This document shows, in pieces, positions 43,325 to 54,591 of a stretch of 64,000 bases of DNA. Source of the stretch: Adiantum capillus-veneris (Eukaryota > Streptophyta > Polypodiopsida > Polypodiales > Pteridaceae); contig CM043945.1 of assembly GCA_014529385.2 (NCBI GenBank), positions 149,097,241 through 149,161,240 on the forward strand. Reading direction: 5' to 3'. The number at the start of each line of letters is the position of its first letter. Positions within the stretch are counted from its first letter, which is position 1. The notes under the pieces were generated by a model, which saw only the letters and a list, made by a program, of their open reading frames with translations, was not told the DNA's origin and searched no databases. The translations under genes and the position numbers were made by a program.

Positions 43325-43559
43325 TTGGAAAATTTAGGCTTCATGTCCAAAGCTATGTGGACAAAAAGGATTTCTTCATCTTCCCTCTCAAACATGAGAA
43401 TGTTATCGTTGGGGCACCATGGTTTAACCGCATGGCTTCCAACATGAATTTCCTTGAAAGGAGAATCTACTTCACCTACAAGGGAAAATGCATGTACATA
43501 GATGCTAATGAGTCGGGGAACACCATATCCTTGCAAAAGGGAATCAAGAGGAATTAGAG

Positions 43560-44380
43560 TTGTCTAATTTCCTAAATGGATTCCAAGATGTTTTCATTGA
43601 TGACATCCCTAGTGAGCTGTCTCTAAAATGAGGGATGATGACCATGCAATTGAACTCCTATCAAGAAGCTCACCGCCTAACAAGCTTCCTTATCGAGTTT
43701 CACAAGCTCAACAAGAGGAGATCATGAGGCAAGTGCATGTATTGGTGAAAAAGAAAGGATGGTGAGGTCTAGCTCCTCTCCATTTTATTCACCATTGCAT
43801 TTAGTGCAAAAGAAAGATGGCACATATACATGTGTGTCGACTATAGAGCACTAAATAAGATCACTATCAAAAATAGATTTCCCGTGCCACAAGTAGAAGA
43901 TCTATTTGATAATTACAAGTTTTGGCCTGACAAATGCTCTAGACACATTCAAGCTCATGATGGACAAAAATCTTCGGGCCACTCAAAATCTCTTGAGGAG
44001 TACAAGCAACACCTCTAGGTAATTTTTCAAGTTGTCAGAGAAAATAAGATTTTCATTAATCAAAAGAAAAGTGAATTTTTTTCCTACAAGAGATTCAATA
44101 GTTAGGTCACATTATCTCTAAGGATGGCACCCGTATGGATCCAACAAAGTTAGAGATAATAAGAGGATGGCCTAATCCAAGGAATCTACATGAGGTACGA
44201 AGCTTCATAGGTATGTGTGCATACTATAGATGCTTCATAGAAAAAAAATTCGCTAATAGCAAGCCCATTACAGGACTTAACAAAAAGAAACGTTAAGTAT
44301 TCTTGCACTGCAAAAGTGCAAGAAGCTTTTGAGAAGATTAAGGAGAATCTTATCTCTCAACATGTGCTCACACAATTAGA
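43560..44380 (+). pseudogene. Family A reverse transcriptase with internal deletion
   Basis: FQDVFIDDIPSEL leads to KLPYRVSQAQQEEI and [20 protein letters not shown] (about 43831-43890), the N-terminal fingers. After VEDLFD the sequence jumps, via about 45 unrelated bases, to SLEEYKQHL, which normally follows the catalytic YLDD segment. The catalytic palm is therefore deleted. Thumb and connection (NKIFINQKKSEFF; SFIGMCAYYR in shifted frames) follow. Confidence 0.88.
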
Positions 44381-44780
44381 TCTCTCAAAACCATTTGAGG
44401 TCCAATATGATGCTTGTGGTAATTTCCTTGGAGCTATTTTGCTTCAATAAGGGCATGCCATAGCATATGATTCAAAGACTCAACTTCGATAAGTGAGTAT
44501 TGGGAAAATACAAAAAGATAGTAGCTATTCTATATGCCCTAAACACGTGGAAACACTATCTCTTGGGGACTCCATTCATCCTACGAATGGATCACAAAGC
44601 CTCAAGAACTTCATGAGCAAACCAAGCTCTCCGACAAACAAATGAGGTAGGCAAATTTCTTTCTCAATTTAAATTTCATATTGCTCACATTGCTAATAAG
44701 CACAATCAAGTGGTCAATGCACTTTCACAACGACCAAGGGTAAATGCGGTGTCTATAGCAACTCACAATGATCTATCTTT
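44380..44780 (+). pseudogene. Family A RNase H remnant
   Basis: Plus frames give QLDLSKPFEVQYDACG followed by LGAILLQ, then KIVAILYALNTWKHYLLG and FKFHIAHIANKHNQVVNALSQR, matching the order of gypsy RNase H segments (VQYDACG, the YLLG helix, N-A-L-S/D-R). Stops are frequent. Confidence 0.85.
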
Positions 44781-44799
44781 TACGATAGATGAGTATGCT

Positions 44800-45720
44800 A
44801 CTGACCGAAAGGTACATAATTATGGCCATTGCAATAGGGAAGAAAAAAAGAACCATTCACCTTGAAGGATGGTTATCTTCCAAACGGCAATAAGCTATGT
44901 GTGAATCACCCATACAATACGAAAGTCATGTATGAATCCCATACTTCTCCTTATGCGGGGCAAAGAGGGATTCCATAATCTACTCTTCGAGGAGTAGAAA
45001 TGCATTTCCATTGGTCTACCATGAAAAGTAAACATACACGAGTATGTTTCAAAATGCGTGGTATACCAAAAGTTGAAATGATCAAGGGAAGCAACTTGGA
45101 TTGTTTCAGTCGATAGGCTTAACAAGAAAACACACTCTATGCCTATCAAAAAGACTATTGAGGCACATCAAATGGCAACCCTCTTCAGATCTCAAATTTT
45201 CAAGCATCATGGATTTCCAACACCCATAGTGTCGGACAAAGATCCTAGAATGACCAGTAATTTCTAGAAGGATCTCTTTGAGAATCTAAGAAGTAGATTA
45301 AATTTCTCTTTCGGCCTATCATCCACAAACGGATGACCAAAGTGAAATAACTAATCTAATGATTCTTGATCTACTAAAAGCCTATGTCATGGAAGTAGAT
45401 CAATGTTCTCAATGATAGAAGTACCTACCTCTTATAGAGTATGCGTACAATGATATTGTACATACTTCTATGGGGAAAGTACCTTTTGAGGTTAAAGAAG
45501 GAAGATCAAAAGTCCCTTACTACTTAGGGTACATGGGAAGATCTTCGCTTCTGCTAATGAATATAGTTGAGACCTACAAATATCTTTTTCCAAAGATTAA
45601 AGGGGCTATATCCATCTCACAGGAAAGGCAAAAAGGGTGGCTGCTAATAAGCATAGAAGAGTCTTAGCCTTTAAGGAAAATGATTGGGTCTTGCTAAAGT
45701 TCCTCAAGGCTCATCCGAGG
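44800..45720 (+). pseudogene. Family A integrase remnant
   Basis: The core segments SVDRLNKKTHSMPIKKT (about 45107-45157) and FKHHGFPTPIVSDKDPRM (about 45201-45254) include the first and second Asp of the D,D-35-E triad. FSFGLSST, VPFEVKEG and LKFLKAHPR follow in various frames. Stops break the frame at many points. Confidence 0.85.
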
Positions 45721-45779
45721 CATACTACGTGCAAGAGTCCTATGGACCACCAAGAATATGATGCTAAACTAGCAAAAAG

Positions 45780-46140
45780 ATATTATGGTCCTTTTTAAAT
45801 TCTTAAGCTAATCAATGAGATAGATTATTAATTAAAGTTACCCAACCATTGGCTCATGCTCCATGTTTTCCATGAGAGCCTACGTAAGCCTTACAAAGGA
45901 GCGCCATCAAAAGAAGCAAAAGTTGTTGCAGACCCTCCAGAAATCGAAGATCAAGAAGAAGTACTTCAATCTAAGTCCATCCTATGACATGAAGACAAGG
46001 TATTAAGAAACGGTAAGATTATCTGACGATATCTTATTAAGTTAAAGAATTATCCTTTTTAAGATGCTAAATGGATGCAAGGAACCTAGCTTAAGGATAA
46101 TATGAACCTTGTGAATGCTGACAATACTGCACTAGAGTAA
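45780..46140 (+). pseudogene. Family A integrase C-terminus with chromodomain-like motif
   Basis: After a segment matching LPNHWLMLHVFHESLRK (about 45838-45888), the tail PPEIEDQEEVLQSKSIL then RNGKII ... YLIKLKNYPF ... AKWMQG resembles a chromodomain, in which YLVKWKGYP and the ATWE-type end are diagnostic. This suggests a chromovirus. Two stops lie within the motif. Confidence 0.7.
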
Positions 46141-46497
46141 GCATATGAAAATGCAATTTAAATGAAAAATGTTTTTTTCTCATAAGACTAGTTCTCTTTT
46201 TATTGTGCACAAATTTAAGAAGTATGCATGCTTAAATTCATGTTTGGGATGACGACGTCTCTCAAACACCATGTAGAATTTGTCACTCTACTTGGGAGGA
46301 TGAAATGGACTAAAGAGTAGACATGCTTGCGGGGCAGCTATGTCTCCCAAGCACCAAAGGGATTAGTCATCCATCTTGGAATGACGTCGTAGGGTAAAAA
46401 GGGATCCTCTACCCGCTAAGACAAATTGACTAATGACTATGACTTTATCTCTTTTACCTCATAGTCGAGGACGATTGTGATTTCAAGAGAGAGGTAA

Positions 46498-47887
46498 TGT
46501 CATCAAATATCTAATATCTAACCAACCCAAATGATTTTCTCATATTAAACTGATCATTTAATATGGGATAATAAACGGTAACAACGGTTAGAATATAGAC
46601 ATGTGCTTACGGATCTATCTCAACACGGGGCCAATGGTAAAGGGGCCCAAATGAGAGATGGTCTGTCAAAGAGCAAGGTTAACTAATGACGCTTAAAATA
46701 CCTTAGGGTTAGCTTCATTAAAGACCTCCAATGGTTAGTGTTAAAAGTCCTTTTGACCTTAAGCAAGCTAGCATTGTGCTTGAGGTGGGAACCCGACCTA
46801 AACTTAGGCAAGCTAGGGCTGTGCTTGAGGTGGGAACCTTAAGCAAGCTAGGGTTGTGCTTGAGGTGGGAACCCGACCTAAACTTAGGCAAGCTAGGGCT
46901 GTGCTTGAGGTGGGAACTCCACCTAAGGTGCTTGTCATGCTTGATGACTAAGGTACTTGAGGTACTTGTCACATATAATGAGGAAGTTGCTTGAGAAGCT
47001 TCCTATGCAAGGGGGGTAAGATGCTTGAGTCAAAAAGAGAACCTACACACTTAATGAGGACGTTGCTTGGGAAACTTCCTATGCATAAAAATCTCAAAGT
47101 TAGGGGAATTCTAAAAGAGCACATGGGACACATGTCAGACTCTCACTAAGCTTAACCACATGGTGTGCTTGAATGCTATTGGTTGGGCTAAAGGGGGGTC
47201 CAATGAGCTTCTACTTCCATCTAACAAATATCTAGATATTTTCAAGCTCTCTCTCTCTCTCTAAGGGGTAAGGAGGACACTTGTCAAAAGACTACCCATG
47301 TACTTGACTGCATGCTTCATGTGATTGTCTAATGGGAGAGGGGTCCAATGAGCTTGTAGCATGGAGAAATTTCACCCAAAGCAAGGAAGGGGGTGCTAGG
47401 GGGATATACTCCACACACACACTCATTTGGAAGGCCATTCTCACTTGGTGAAAGTTGAGGAACACCACATCCTTCTCCAACCTTGTGAGAGTGAAAGCCT
47501 ACATCAACACTCTTGGCTATGGAATGCAAATCCAACCAAGAGCCATGCTTCCATGCTTAAGCTTGCCATCTTCTCCATCTCCATTACTATGCTATTATGT
47601 ATGCTAGAAATAAGAGTAATGATAAGTGAGGAACTATTTCTTTCTCCTATGGAATGTTTCTTCCTCTTCCCTATCCTCATTCCCCGCAAGCTCTCTCCAC
47701 CTTGGAAGGTTTTTGAGGCCTAGGGACTGAGGGTTGGATAGTTAATGATTTCTACAAGTTTATGTTATTCTTGTGATGCATGAAGCTTTCCATCTTCATT
47801 GCATCACGTAGGTCACAAGGAACACAAAGGTTGTATTGTCCCAAGTCTCTCTTGATGGGAGAAACTATAATACAAATGCCTATTGGA

Positions 47888-47918
<31 letters not shown>

Positions 47919-48130
47919 CTCCATATGAATCCGGTCCTCAACTATTGTCATGTTCTCTAAACTCTCTCTCTTGCAAAAGTATTGTTCATGCCAAGTTAAC
48001 TAAGTACCATGTTTATGTTGCTACCATCAATTAAGTTCACCCCATATGCTTACAAAGTAATCTCTCAAAAGTGCTTCACCTAATTTCCTAATTTCACTAC
48101 TCTCAAAGTTCATAGGCCATTTCCATTACC
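46498..48130 (+). repeat. 3' LTR of family A gypsy element
   Basis: Starts TGTCATCAAATATC after a purine-rich stretch (AAGAGAGAGG, 46484-46493) and ends CCATTACC, where the 5' LTR ends CCATTACA. It is 1633 bp and nearly colinear with the 5' LTR. The main differences are changed counts of the ~46-bp modules and a G run at 47891-47918. Confidence 0.95.
47889..47918. repeat. Poly-G run in the 3' LTR
   Basis: About 28 consecutive G. The 5' LTR has GGAGGGGGGGACCGG at the same place (41092-41106) and the solo LTR has a similar short run near 55230. Confidence 0.95.
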
Positions 48131-48561
48131 AATATCGTTTCACAAACCAACTTTGTAGTGTTTCTCTTTTTTAGTATACCCATGGGCAAGTTACACACTA
48201 TGTAATTTGGTAGAAATTCATTATGATTTTGCCTTGGTATTTTCTACAAAACGATCCAAAAAGGACATTGTTATGTCCAATTGTGGTACCAAACTAATGT
48301 TAATAATAGGCTTTATGGTCATTAGCTCATGTCCATATGCTTACGAGCTAGCAAAATTTTGCTGAAAAGACAATCTTTCTTCAACAATCATTAAATTTTC
48401 TTTTAATTCTAATGTCCAATTGTGGTACAAAACTAGTGTTCACAATAGGCTTTATGGTCATCAGCTCATGCCCAGATGCTTACGAGCTAGCAGACTTTGG
48501 CTCAAAAGACAATCCTTCTTCAGCAATCATTAAATTGTCTTCTACTTGCATTGGTGGTGAC
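48131..48561 (-). pseudogene. Family O copy 2 fragment between gypsy and copia insertions
   Basis: This 431-bp segment lies between the right edge of the family A element and the copia target duplication GTGAC (48557-48561). Its right end joins the Gag reading of 53576-53670 if the copia element is removed. It includes a ~139-bp-period tandem duplication at 48272-48540. Coding beyond the first ~40 bases is not recognisable. Confidence 0.55.
48272..48540. repeat. Tandem duplication, two units
   Basis: AATGTCCAATTGTGGTAC, AGGCTTTATGGTCAT and TTACGAGCTAGCA recur in order at about 48272-48355 and 48411-48492. The units share roughly 85-90 percent of positions by eye. Confidence 0.9.
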
Positions 48562-48788
48562 TTGCAATTAAGATTGCAGGAAAACACACACAGCTTGGAG
48601 AAGAAGAAGGAAGCTCAAGGCACACAACAAAGAGTGTATTAATTAGCGTGCAATGGAAAAATTGGATAGCCCTAGAGTGATGGGCGTATATACAATGCAT
48701 GGGGGAAAAAACCTCCTACTGAGGGAAAAAATGTCCCGGAGGTCCTAAATATGTTCACACACATCACTACCACATGTATATGGTAACA
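48562..48788 (-). repeat. 3' LTR of copia element
   Basis: In minus sense it begins TGTTACCATATACATG after the purine tract CCAGGGGGGATT. Its distal end TTGCAATTAAG appears to have lost the terminal bases seen in the other LTR (plus TGTTGGAATTAG). Shared words include CACACAGCTTGGAGAAG and ATGTGTGTGAACA (minus). Confidence 0.9.
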
Positions 48789-49296
48789 AATCCCCCCTGG
48801 GAGTGATGTGGTGAGCGAGAGATGGCACATAGAGTATAAGGAAGTGACATGCCCTGAGGACATGATCATTCCACAAAGGGGAGTAAGCCCAAAGTTTACA
48901 GAAAGCTTCGGACCTCTCACTAGACAATGCCTTTGTGAAAATATCTTCAAGGTTGTCACGTGTTGGTACATAAGCCAAGCTGATCTCTCCTGCTAAGAGC
49001 CTCTCCCTAACATAGTGGTAATTCATCTCAATGTGCTTTGTGCGAGCATGAAAAAGTGGGTTCCTCTCAATTGCCAATGCGCTCTAACTATCAATGTAGA
49101 TGGTGTTGGCATTGTCCCGTCCAACACCCAAATCAACCATAAGGCGTCTGAGCCATACACACTCAATTGTAGCTAGGAAGGCTACCTTGTACTCAGCCTC
49201 ACAACTAGAAGTGGCCACAATAGGTTGCTTCTTGCTCAACCATGAGATACATGAACTGTCGAGCATGAAACAAAAACCAGTTGTGGACACTTGCAT
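48745..49296 (-). pseudogene. Copia RNase H and C-terminal end
   Basis: ISWLSKKQPIVATSSCEAEY (upstream frame 49084-49296) and ARTKHIEMNYHYVRERLL, YVPTRDNLEDIFTKAL (48745-49077) are the standard copia RNase H blocks in order, separated by one frame break. The DI-type YIDS end appears at 49084-49095. Confidence 0.92.
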
Positions 49297-49439
49297 GTCA
49301 AAACAACCAACCGAGAATCTCAGTCCAAAAAAGCATGTAAATCTGGTGGCAATGATTCACCCTTGGGATAAAACAAGCCAAGATGTAAAGTGCCACTCAA
49401 GTAGCAAAAAATCCTCTTGACAGCCTGCCAATGCTTAGA

Positions 49440-50290
49440 CCCTAGGCTATGCATGAATCTGTTGAACTTTGAGACTGCAAACTGAATATGCGGTCTCGTA
49501 TTGCATACATAAACAAGGCATCATAGCAGTTTGGTAAAGAGTGACATCGGCAGGATCACCAACATCATGAAGAATTAATTTTAAACTTGTTTCCATGGGA
49601 GTGGCAAAGTTTGCAATCATCAAGTCCAAACTTACATAGCAATGTCTCTATGTAATTTGAGTGACACAAGGCAATACCACCATCACACTACTTAAACTGT
49701 ATACCTAAGTAATGATGCAATAGCCCCAAATCTTTCATCTTGAAAGTAGCATTCAAATCAGCCTTAAATTCAGCAATATGTCTCTCATTTGGTCCAGTGA
49801 TCAAACAAATCATACACATAGAGAACAACAATGAGAAGTACATCACCCTCACACTTTACATACAATGTGCTTTCTGTTGGATTGTTACAAAAGCTTGATT
49901 TGACCAAATGAGTATCAGCTTTCTCATACCAAGCACAAGGAGATTGCTTCACCCCATACAAAGCTTTCTTACATCTACACACTTTATCCTCTTGTCCTTT
50001 CTTGGACAAGACCATGAGGATGCATTACATATGCCAATGCACATAGAAAATGCACACTAGTCATACTACAAGTGGGAGAAAAAGTCTCTTCATAATCTAT
50101 GCCTTTTATGTTGTGCATAATAACCCTTTGCAACAAGTCAAGCCTTATAGCGATCAATCTCACCATCTGGCTTGCGTTTCAACTTGTAAACCCACGTTGT
50201 ACCAATGGCCTTTTTGCCAAGAGGAAAATCATATAAAGTCCATGTGTCATTTTCTATAAGTGAATCATATTCTTACTGCATGGCAGCCAT
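49440..50290 (-). pseudogene. Copia reverse transcriptase
   Basis: Segments in order: GIDYEETFSPTCSMTSV (frame 49984-50166), CRCKKALYGVKQSPCAWYEK and VVLYVYDLF (49785-50015), then the connection region (49447-49629). The catalytic YVDD box reads YVYD, with Tyr for the first Asp, so polymerase activity is lost irrespective of the frameshifts. Confidence 0.92.
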
Positions 50291-50639
50291 CCAATTTTTT
50301 GAATTTTATGCTTTATCAAAAGATAAAGGTTCCTGAACGTCACATAAGCTTGATACAGCCAAATCATAGCAATATGATGCATAAGATGCATGGTGAGAAC
50401 TTGAACGAGTACGACTAGACAAAGGTGCATCCAGTTTACTGTCATGCAAAGTATGCACCAATTTGGCATACCTCTAGCCTGTTTATTCTCAACTCTTTGC
50501 TTATCAAGTACATCATGTACATCTGCATCAGTAACAGGCTAATCTGTAACATTTTCAAAAACCCCCATAGGTTGTACATTTGCCTCATTTGAATTAACAT
50601 TCGAACTTCCACCACTGAAAAGAGGCAACAAACTGTCAT

Positions 50640-51540
50640 AAATGTCATGTGAGCTTACATTATTGTCTCTAGTACATGACAACAAGGGCTGAACAGAATC
50701 TTCCACAAACACAACATCTCATGAGACCAAGATACACTTTGTTTATGCATGATACAACGTGTAACCTTTGCTTTCAACACTATAACCAACAAAAATTTAT
50801 TTGACAACCTTATCATCCAATTTTCTGCGCTGCGTTTGTGGCACCAAAGCATAAGCCAAACAACCAAAAATGTGCATGTGCTCAATAGAAGGCTTTCTCT
50901 CATGCCATGTTTCATAAGGATTTATAGATTGCAAAGCTTTCATAGGACATCTGCTAAGCACATAAGTGGCACACATAATAGACTCAAGCCTAAATGGATG
51001 TGGTAAAGCTTGACCTTTGACCATACATCGTGCCATTTTTGTAAGAGACTTGTTTTTCCTCTCAGCAACACCATTTTGTGAACTGTATACGGAATTGTAA
51101 GTTGGTGTTTTACACCACGACTAGCCAGAAATGCATTAAATTCATGAGACATATACTCCCCCTCTTGATCGAAACCCAGGGTGCCCATAGTACATTATAA
51201 AACATTTTCAACCATAGCCAAAAATTGCTTGAAGCACAAAAACACTTCAGACTTTACGTTAAGCAGATATACCCATGCACGCTGGGAGTAATCATCAATG
51301 AAAGTCAAGAAGTAAAGGTAATTACCCAAGGATGGAGTTTGCATGGACCCACAAACATCATTATGTACAAGCTGCAACCTGCATGTAGCCCTAGTTTAAC
51401 CATCCTTTGGAAACTTTGAACGCTGCATCTTACCCAAAATAAAGCCTTATCACACATGTTTGACAGGTGCTTCAAGAGCCAACAAAGAAGCAACCATATC
51501 ACATTTTTGCAAATGCAAAAAAGTGACAAAATTCATATGC
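50640..51540 (-). pseudogene. Copia integrase
   Basis: HNDVCGSMQTPSLGNYLYFLTFIDDYSQRAW spans two blocks at 51195-51377 and holds the first catalytic Asp. GFDQEGEYMSHEFNAFLASRGVKHQ (50940-51188) holds the second region, with FDQE where SDRG is usual. YVLSRCPMKALQSINPYE and HMHIFGCLAY (50797-51036) follow. The N-terminal zinc region near 51420-51530 is frameshifted. Confidence 0.9.
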
Positions 51541-51674
51541 TCAAAATGTGCATGCCAAAGTTTTGCATCTGAAATAGCCTTAGAATCCACAACCGCATTT
51601 CTAAAATTTTGCCCACGCTTGTCATACAAATGAGCTTATACAACCCACGACATAAAATGCCTGATGCAACAATT

Positions 51675-52091
51675 TCATTCACCAAAGTTGAGATCATTTA
51701 CTATACATATGTCATCCACAAATTTGGCAACAAGACCAAGTCTAGCAAGTGTTGATACAGACAAAAGATTCTTCTTGATCCTACGTATATACAATGCATC
51801 AACAAGTGTGAAAGAACTGCCATTTGCAACAGTAAGCACAATCTTTTCGACTCCCTTAATCAGATAAGAGACATTGTTGGCACAAGTGATTGAATTTTCA
51901 TGAGGGACATCCTCGAAAGAGGTAAACAAGTCACAATGAGAGGTAATGTGCTTTGTAGCACTAGCGTCAAAGTACCACACATGAGCATCTGCAAGAATTA
52001 ACATACATGCATCATGGAAAGAAGGATCATAAGTACACTCTACACTAAAGGTCCATTCTATATTAACATCAGCATCACAATCTCCTTTCAC
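51675..52091 (-). pseudogene. Copia protease
   Basis: VWYFDASATKHITSHCDLF is the active-site region with D-A-S where D-S-G is normal. LVDALYIRRIKKNLLSVSTL then closes the protease domain in the standard copia way. The frame is open over 138 codons. Confidence 0.88.
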
Positions 52092-52154
52092 AAAAGACTC
52101 AACAATAGCTGCACTTTTAGTGGAACCAGCTTATTTTGCCTTCAATTTTGGACA

Positions 52155-53027
52155 CTACTTGATCAAGTGATCGTTAGCTTTACAGTAATGGCAATGCATC
52201 TTCTTTTTGCCATTTTCATCAGAATTCCTAGATGAAGCATTAGGAACATGTGATTTTCCACTCGCAGAAGAAACATGAGAATTGGCTACATTGTTGTTAT
52301 CACCTTTTCTTTGAGTAGCAATAAAGGCATGTTCCACTACATGCCGTTTAGCCCTTTTATTTTTTGGAAAGTGACTCTTGCAACAACTATGTGCATAATG
52401 CATCAAACTTGACAACTTTTGGATTTCCTTGGGGCATAAGTCTCCAAGTACTAGCAAAAGTCTGGTAAGAATCTGGCAAAGCATCAAGAATATTCTGCAC
52501 AAGGGAGTTGTCAGAAATCACTTCGCCTGTAAAAATAAGTTGCTCATTGATATCCTTGACACCAGCAAGGAAATTTTCCATCTCATCTTCCTCATGCATA
52601 ATCTTCGACTCTATCTCTTTATGCAACAATGCAATTTTAGCCTCATTGCAACTTGCATAAAGACCGACCAGAATATTACAAGCATGTTTTGTAGATTTTG
52701 CTAAACGAATATGAGGAGTAATAGTGTGCTTCATAGACAACACAATCAATGCATGAACATGCACATCTTTTACATGCCATTGAGCTTGCTCAACCGTAGG
52801 CAAAACAATTGTGGCAACACCAATCCTGCCACACGAAAACCTACAACATCCTCAACATTGCCTACATCCTCAGAACCAGGACGTACATCAATGCCCTCCA
52901 CAATATTCCAAATTCCCTTTGACACAAGGACATATTGCATCATGTAAACCCACATAGGGTAATTGTCCCCATCCAATCTGCCCTCAGCAGTAAACATCTT
53001 GAACACATCTGTGTTGTTGTCAGCCAT
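52155..53027 (-). pseudogene. Copia Gag with stop in zinc knuckle
   Basis: ATG 53027 starts MADNNTDVFKMFTAEGRLDG, then DNYPMWVYMMQYVLVSKGIW. The longer frame beginning at 53138 lacks an ATG-supported reason to start earlier. After a frameshift, ASCNEAKIALLHKEIESKIM and LPDSYQTF (52387-52803) form the central Gag domain. The knuckle CHYCKANDHLIK is followed by TAG and then C, so the CCHC spacing is kept with a stop at one residue (about 52155-52200). Confidence 0.9.
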
Positions 53028-53331
53028 GGTGAATTTATGCACCTGATGAAAACTACCCAAAAAGAGGAGAAACAAAGTGGGAACAACACGTGCTATATAG
53101 CACAAACCGTAGAAGACTCTAAGTGACATATTATGCAAAAAGTGGCACTAACAAAAATCCTGCACAAAATGACAAAATTGCATGTGTAGCATTGCTTGTA
53201 GTGAAAACGTACGCCAAAATGAGTCCGAATCTATTTGTCGACCTGTTGGCGCTCGCCAAACCTCACAAAAATCGGAGACAATGAGCAAGTGTGTGCTGGA
53301 GCTACTGGCGACTAAGCCTGGGAGGATGCAA

Positions 53332-53346
53332 CCTACTCTGATATCA
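53332..53346 (-). promoter_or_regulatory. Primer-binding site of copia element
   Basis: In minus sense TGATATCAGAGTAGG lies 2 bp inside the LTR end, one base from the tRNA-Met core TGGTATCAGAG. Confidence 0.85.
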
Positions 53347-53348
53347 AT

Positions 53349-53575
53349 TGTTGGAATTAGGGTTTCAGGAACACACACAGCTTGGAGAAGACAAAGGAAG
53401 CTCAAGGCACACAACAAAGAGTGTATTACTTAGTGTGAAATGGAAAAATTAGATAGCTCTAGAGTGATGGTTGTATATACAATGCATAGGGAAAAAAACC
53501 TCCTAGTGAGGGTAAAAATGCCCCGATAGTCCTAAGTGTGTTCACACACATCACTACCACATGTATATGGTAAGA
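53349..53575 (-). repeat. 5' LTR of copia element
   Basis: 227 bp. The end beside the PBS reads CAACA in minus sense (plus TGTTGG). The outer end has one change from TGTTACC to TCTTACC. Target duplication GTGAC follows at 53576-53580. Confidence 0.9.
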
Positions 53576-53670
53576 GTGACTACTTCCCAAGTAGTAATAC
53601 CGTTGTTGACTAGGCTATTATAGATATCCTCATGTCGTACTCCCCTAATGAATCTATCGAGCAGTTGGTT
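53576..53670 (-). pseudogene. Family O copy 2: Gag core fragment
   Basis: Minus translation gives QLLDRFIRGVRHEDIYNSLV then NNGITTWEVV, a typical retrotransposon Gag core segment. It is bounded by the copia TSD on the left and the solo-LTR TSD TGGTT (53666-53670) on the right, so it is a 95-bp island of host element between two insertions. Confidence 0.82.
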
Positions 53671-54522
53671 TGTCATTAAATATCTAATATCTAACCAACC
53701 CAAATGATTTTCTCATATTAAACTGATCATTTAATATGGGATAATAAACGGGAACAAGGGTTAGAATATAGACATGTACTTACGGATCTATCTCAACACA
53801 GGGCCAATGGTAAAGGGGCCAAATGAGAGATGGTATGTCAAAGAGCAAGGTTAACTAATGGAGCTTGAAAGACCTTAGGGTTAGCTTCATTAAAGACCTC
53901 CAATGGTTAGTGTTAAAAGTCCTTTGACCTTAAGCAAGCTAGGGCTGGGGAGCTTGAGGTGGGAACCCGACCTAAACTTGTCTTTGACCTTAAGCAAGCT
54001 AGGGTTGTGCTTGAGCTGGGAACGCGACCTAAACTTACCTTTGACCTTAAGCAAGCTAGGGCTGAGCTTGAGGTGGTAACTCCACCTAAGGTGCTTGTCG
54101 TGCTTGATGACTAAGGTACTTGAGGTACTTGTCATACTTAATGAGGAAGTTGCTTGAGAAGCTTCCTATGCATGGGGGGTAAGATGCTTGAGTCAAAAAG
54201 AGACCCTACACACTTAATGAGGAAGTTGCTTGAGAAGCTTCCTATGCATGGGGGGTAAGATGCTTAAGTCAAAAAGAGACCCTACACACTTAATGAGGAA
54301 GTTGCTTGAGAAGCTTCCTATGCATAAAAGTCCCAAAGTTAGGGGAATCTTTGACCTAACCTTCCACTCACCCAAGGGGCACCCCCTTTTCTAAAAGGGC
54401 ACATGGGACACATGTCAGACTCTCACTAGGCTTAACCACATGGTGTACTTGAATGCTATTGGTTGGGCTAAAGAGGGGTCCAATGAGCTTCTAGTTCTAA
54501 CCAACAAATATCTAGATATTTT

Positions 54523-54591
<69 letters not shown>

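Larger units (their letters stand above)
39709..48130 (+). mobile_element. Full-length chromovirus-like Ty3/gypsy element, family A, defective
   Basis: Two LTRs (39709-41318 and 46498-48130) bound an internal region with Met PBS, Gag, protease, reverse transcriptase, RNase H, integrase and a chromodomain-like tail in the gypsy order. The element is 8.4 kb. The flanks AATAG (39704-39708) and AATAT (48131-48135) may be a target duplication with one change. Stops and shifts occur in every domain and reverse transcriptase has an internal deletion, so it is not autonomous. It inserted into family O copy 2. Confidence 0.9.
48562..53575 (-). mobile_element. Full-length Ty1/copia element, TSD GTGAC, defective
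   Basis: LTRs of 227 bp (48562-48788 and 53349-53575) bound Gag, protease, integrase, reverse transcriptase and RNase H in the copia order on the minus strand. GTGAC occurs at 48557-48561 and 53576-53580. All domains are present but broken by stops and shifts, with changes at catalytic motifs. Total 5014 bp. It inserted in the Gag region of family O copy 2. Confidence 0.93.
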
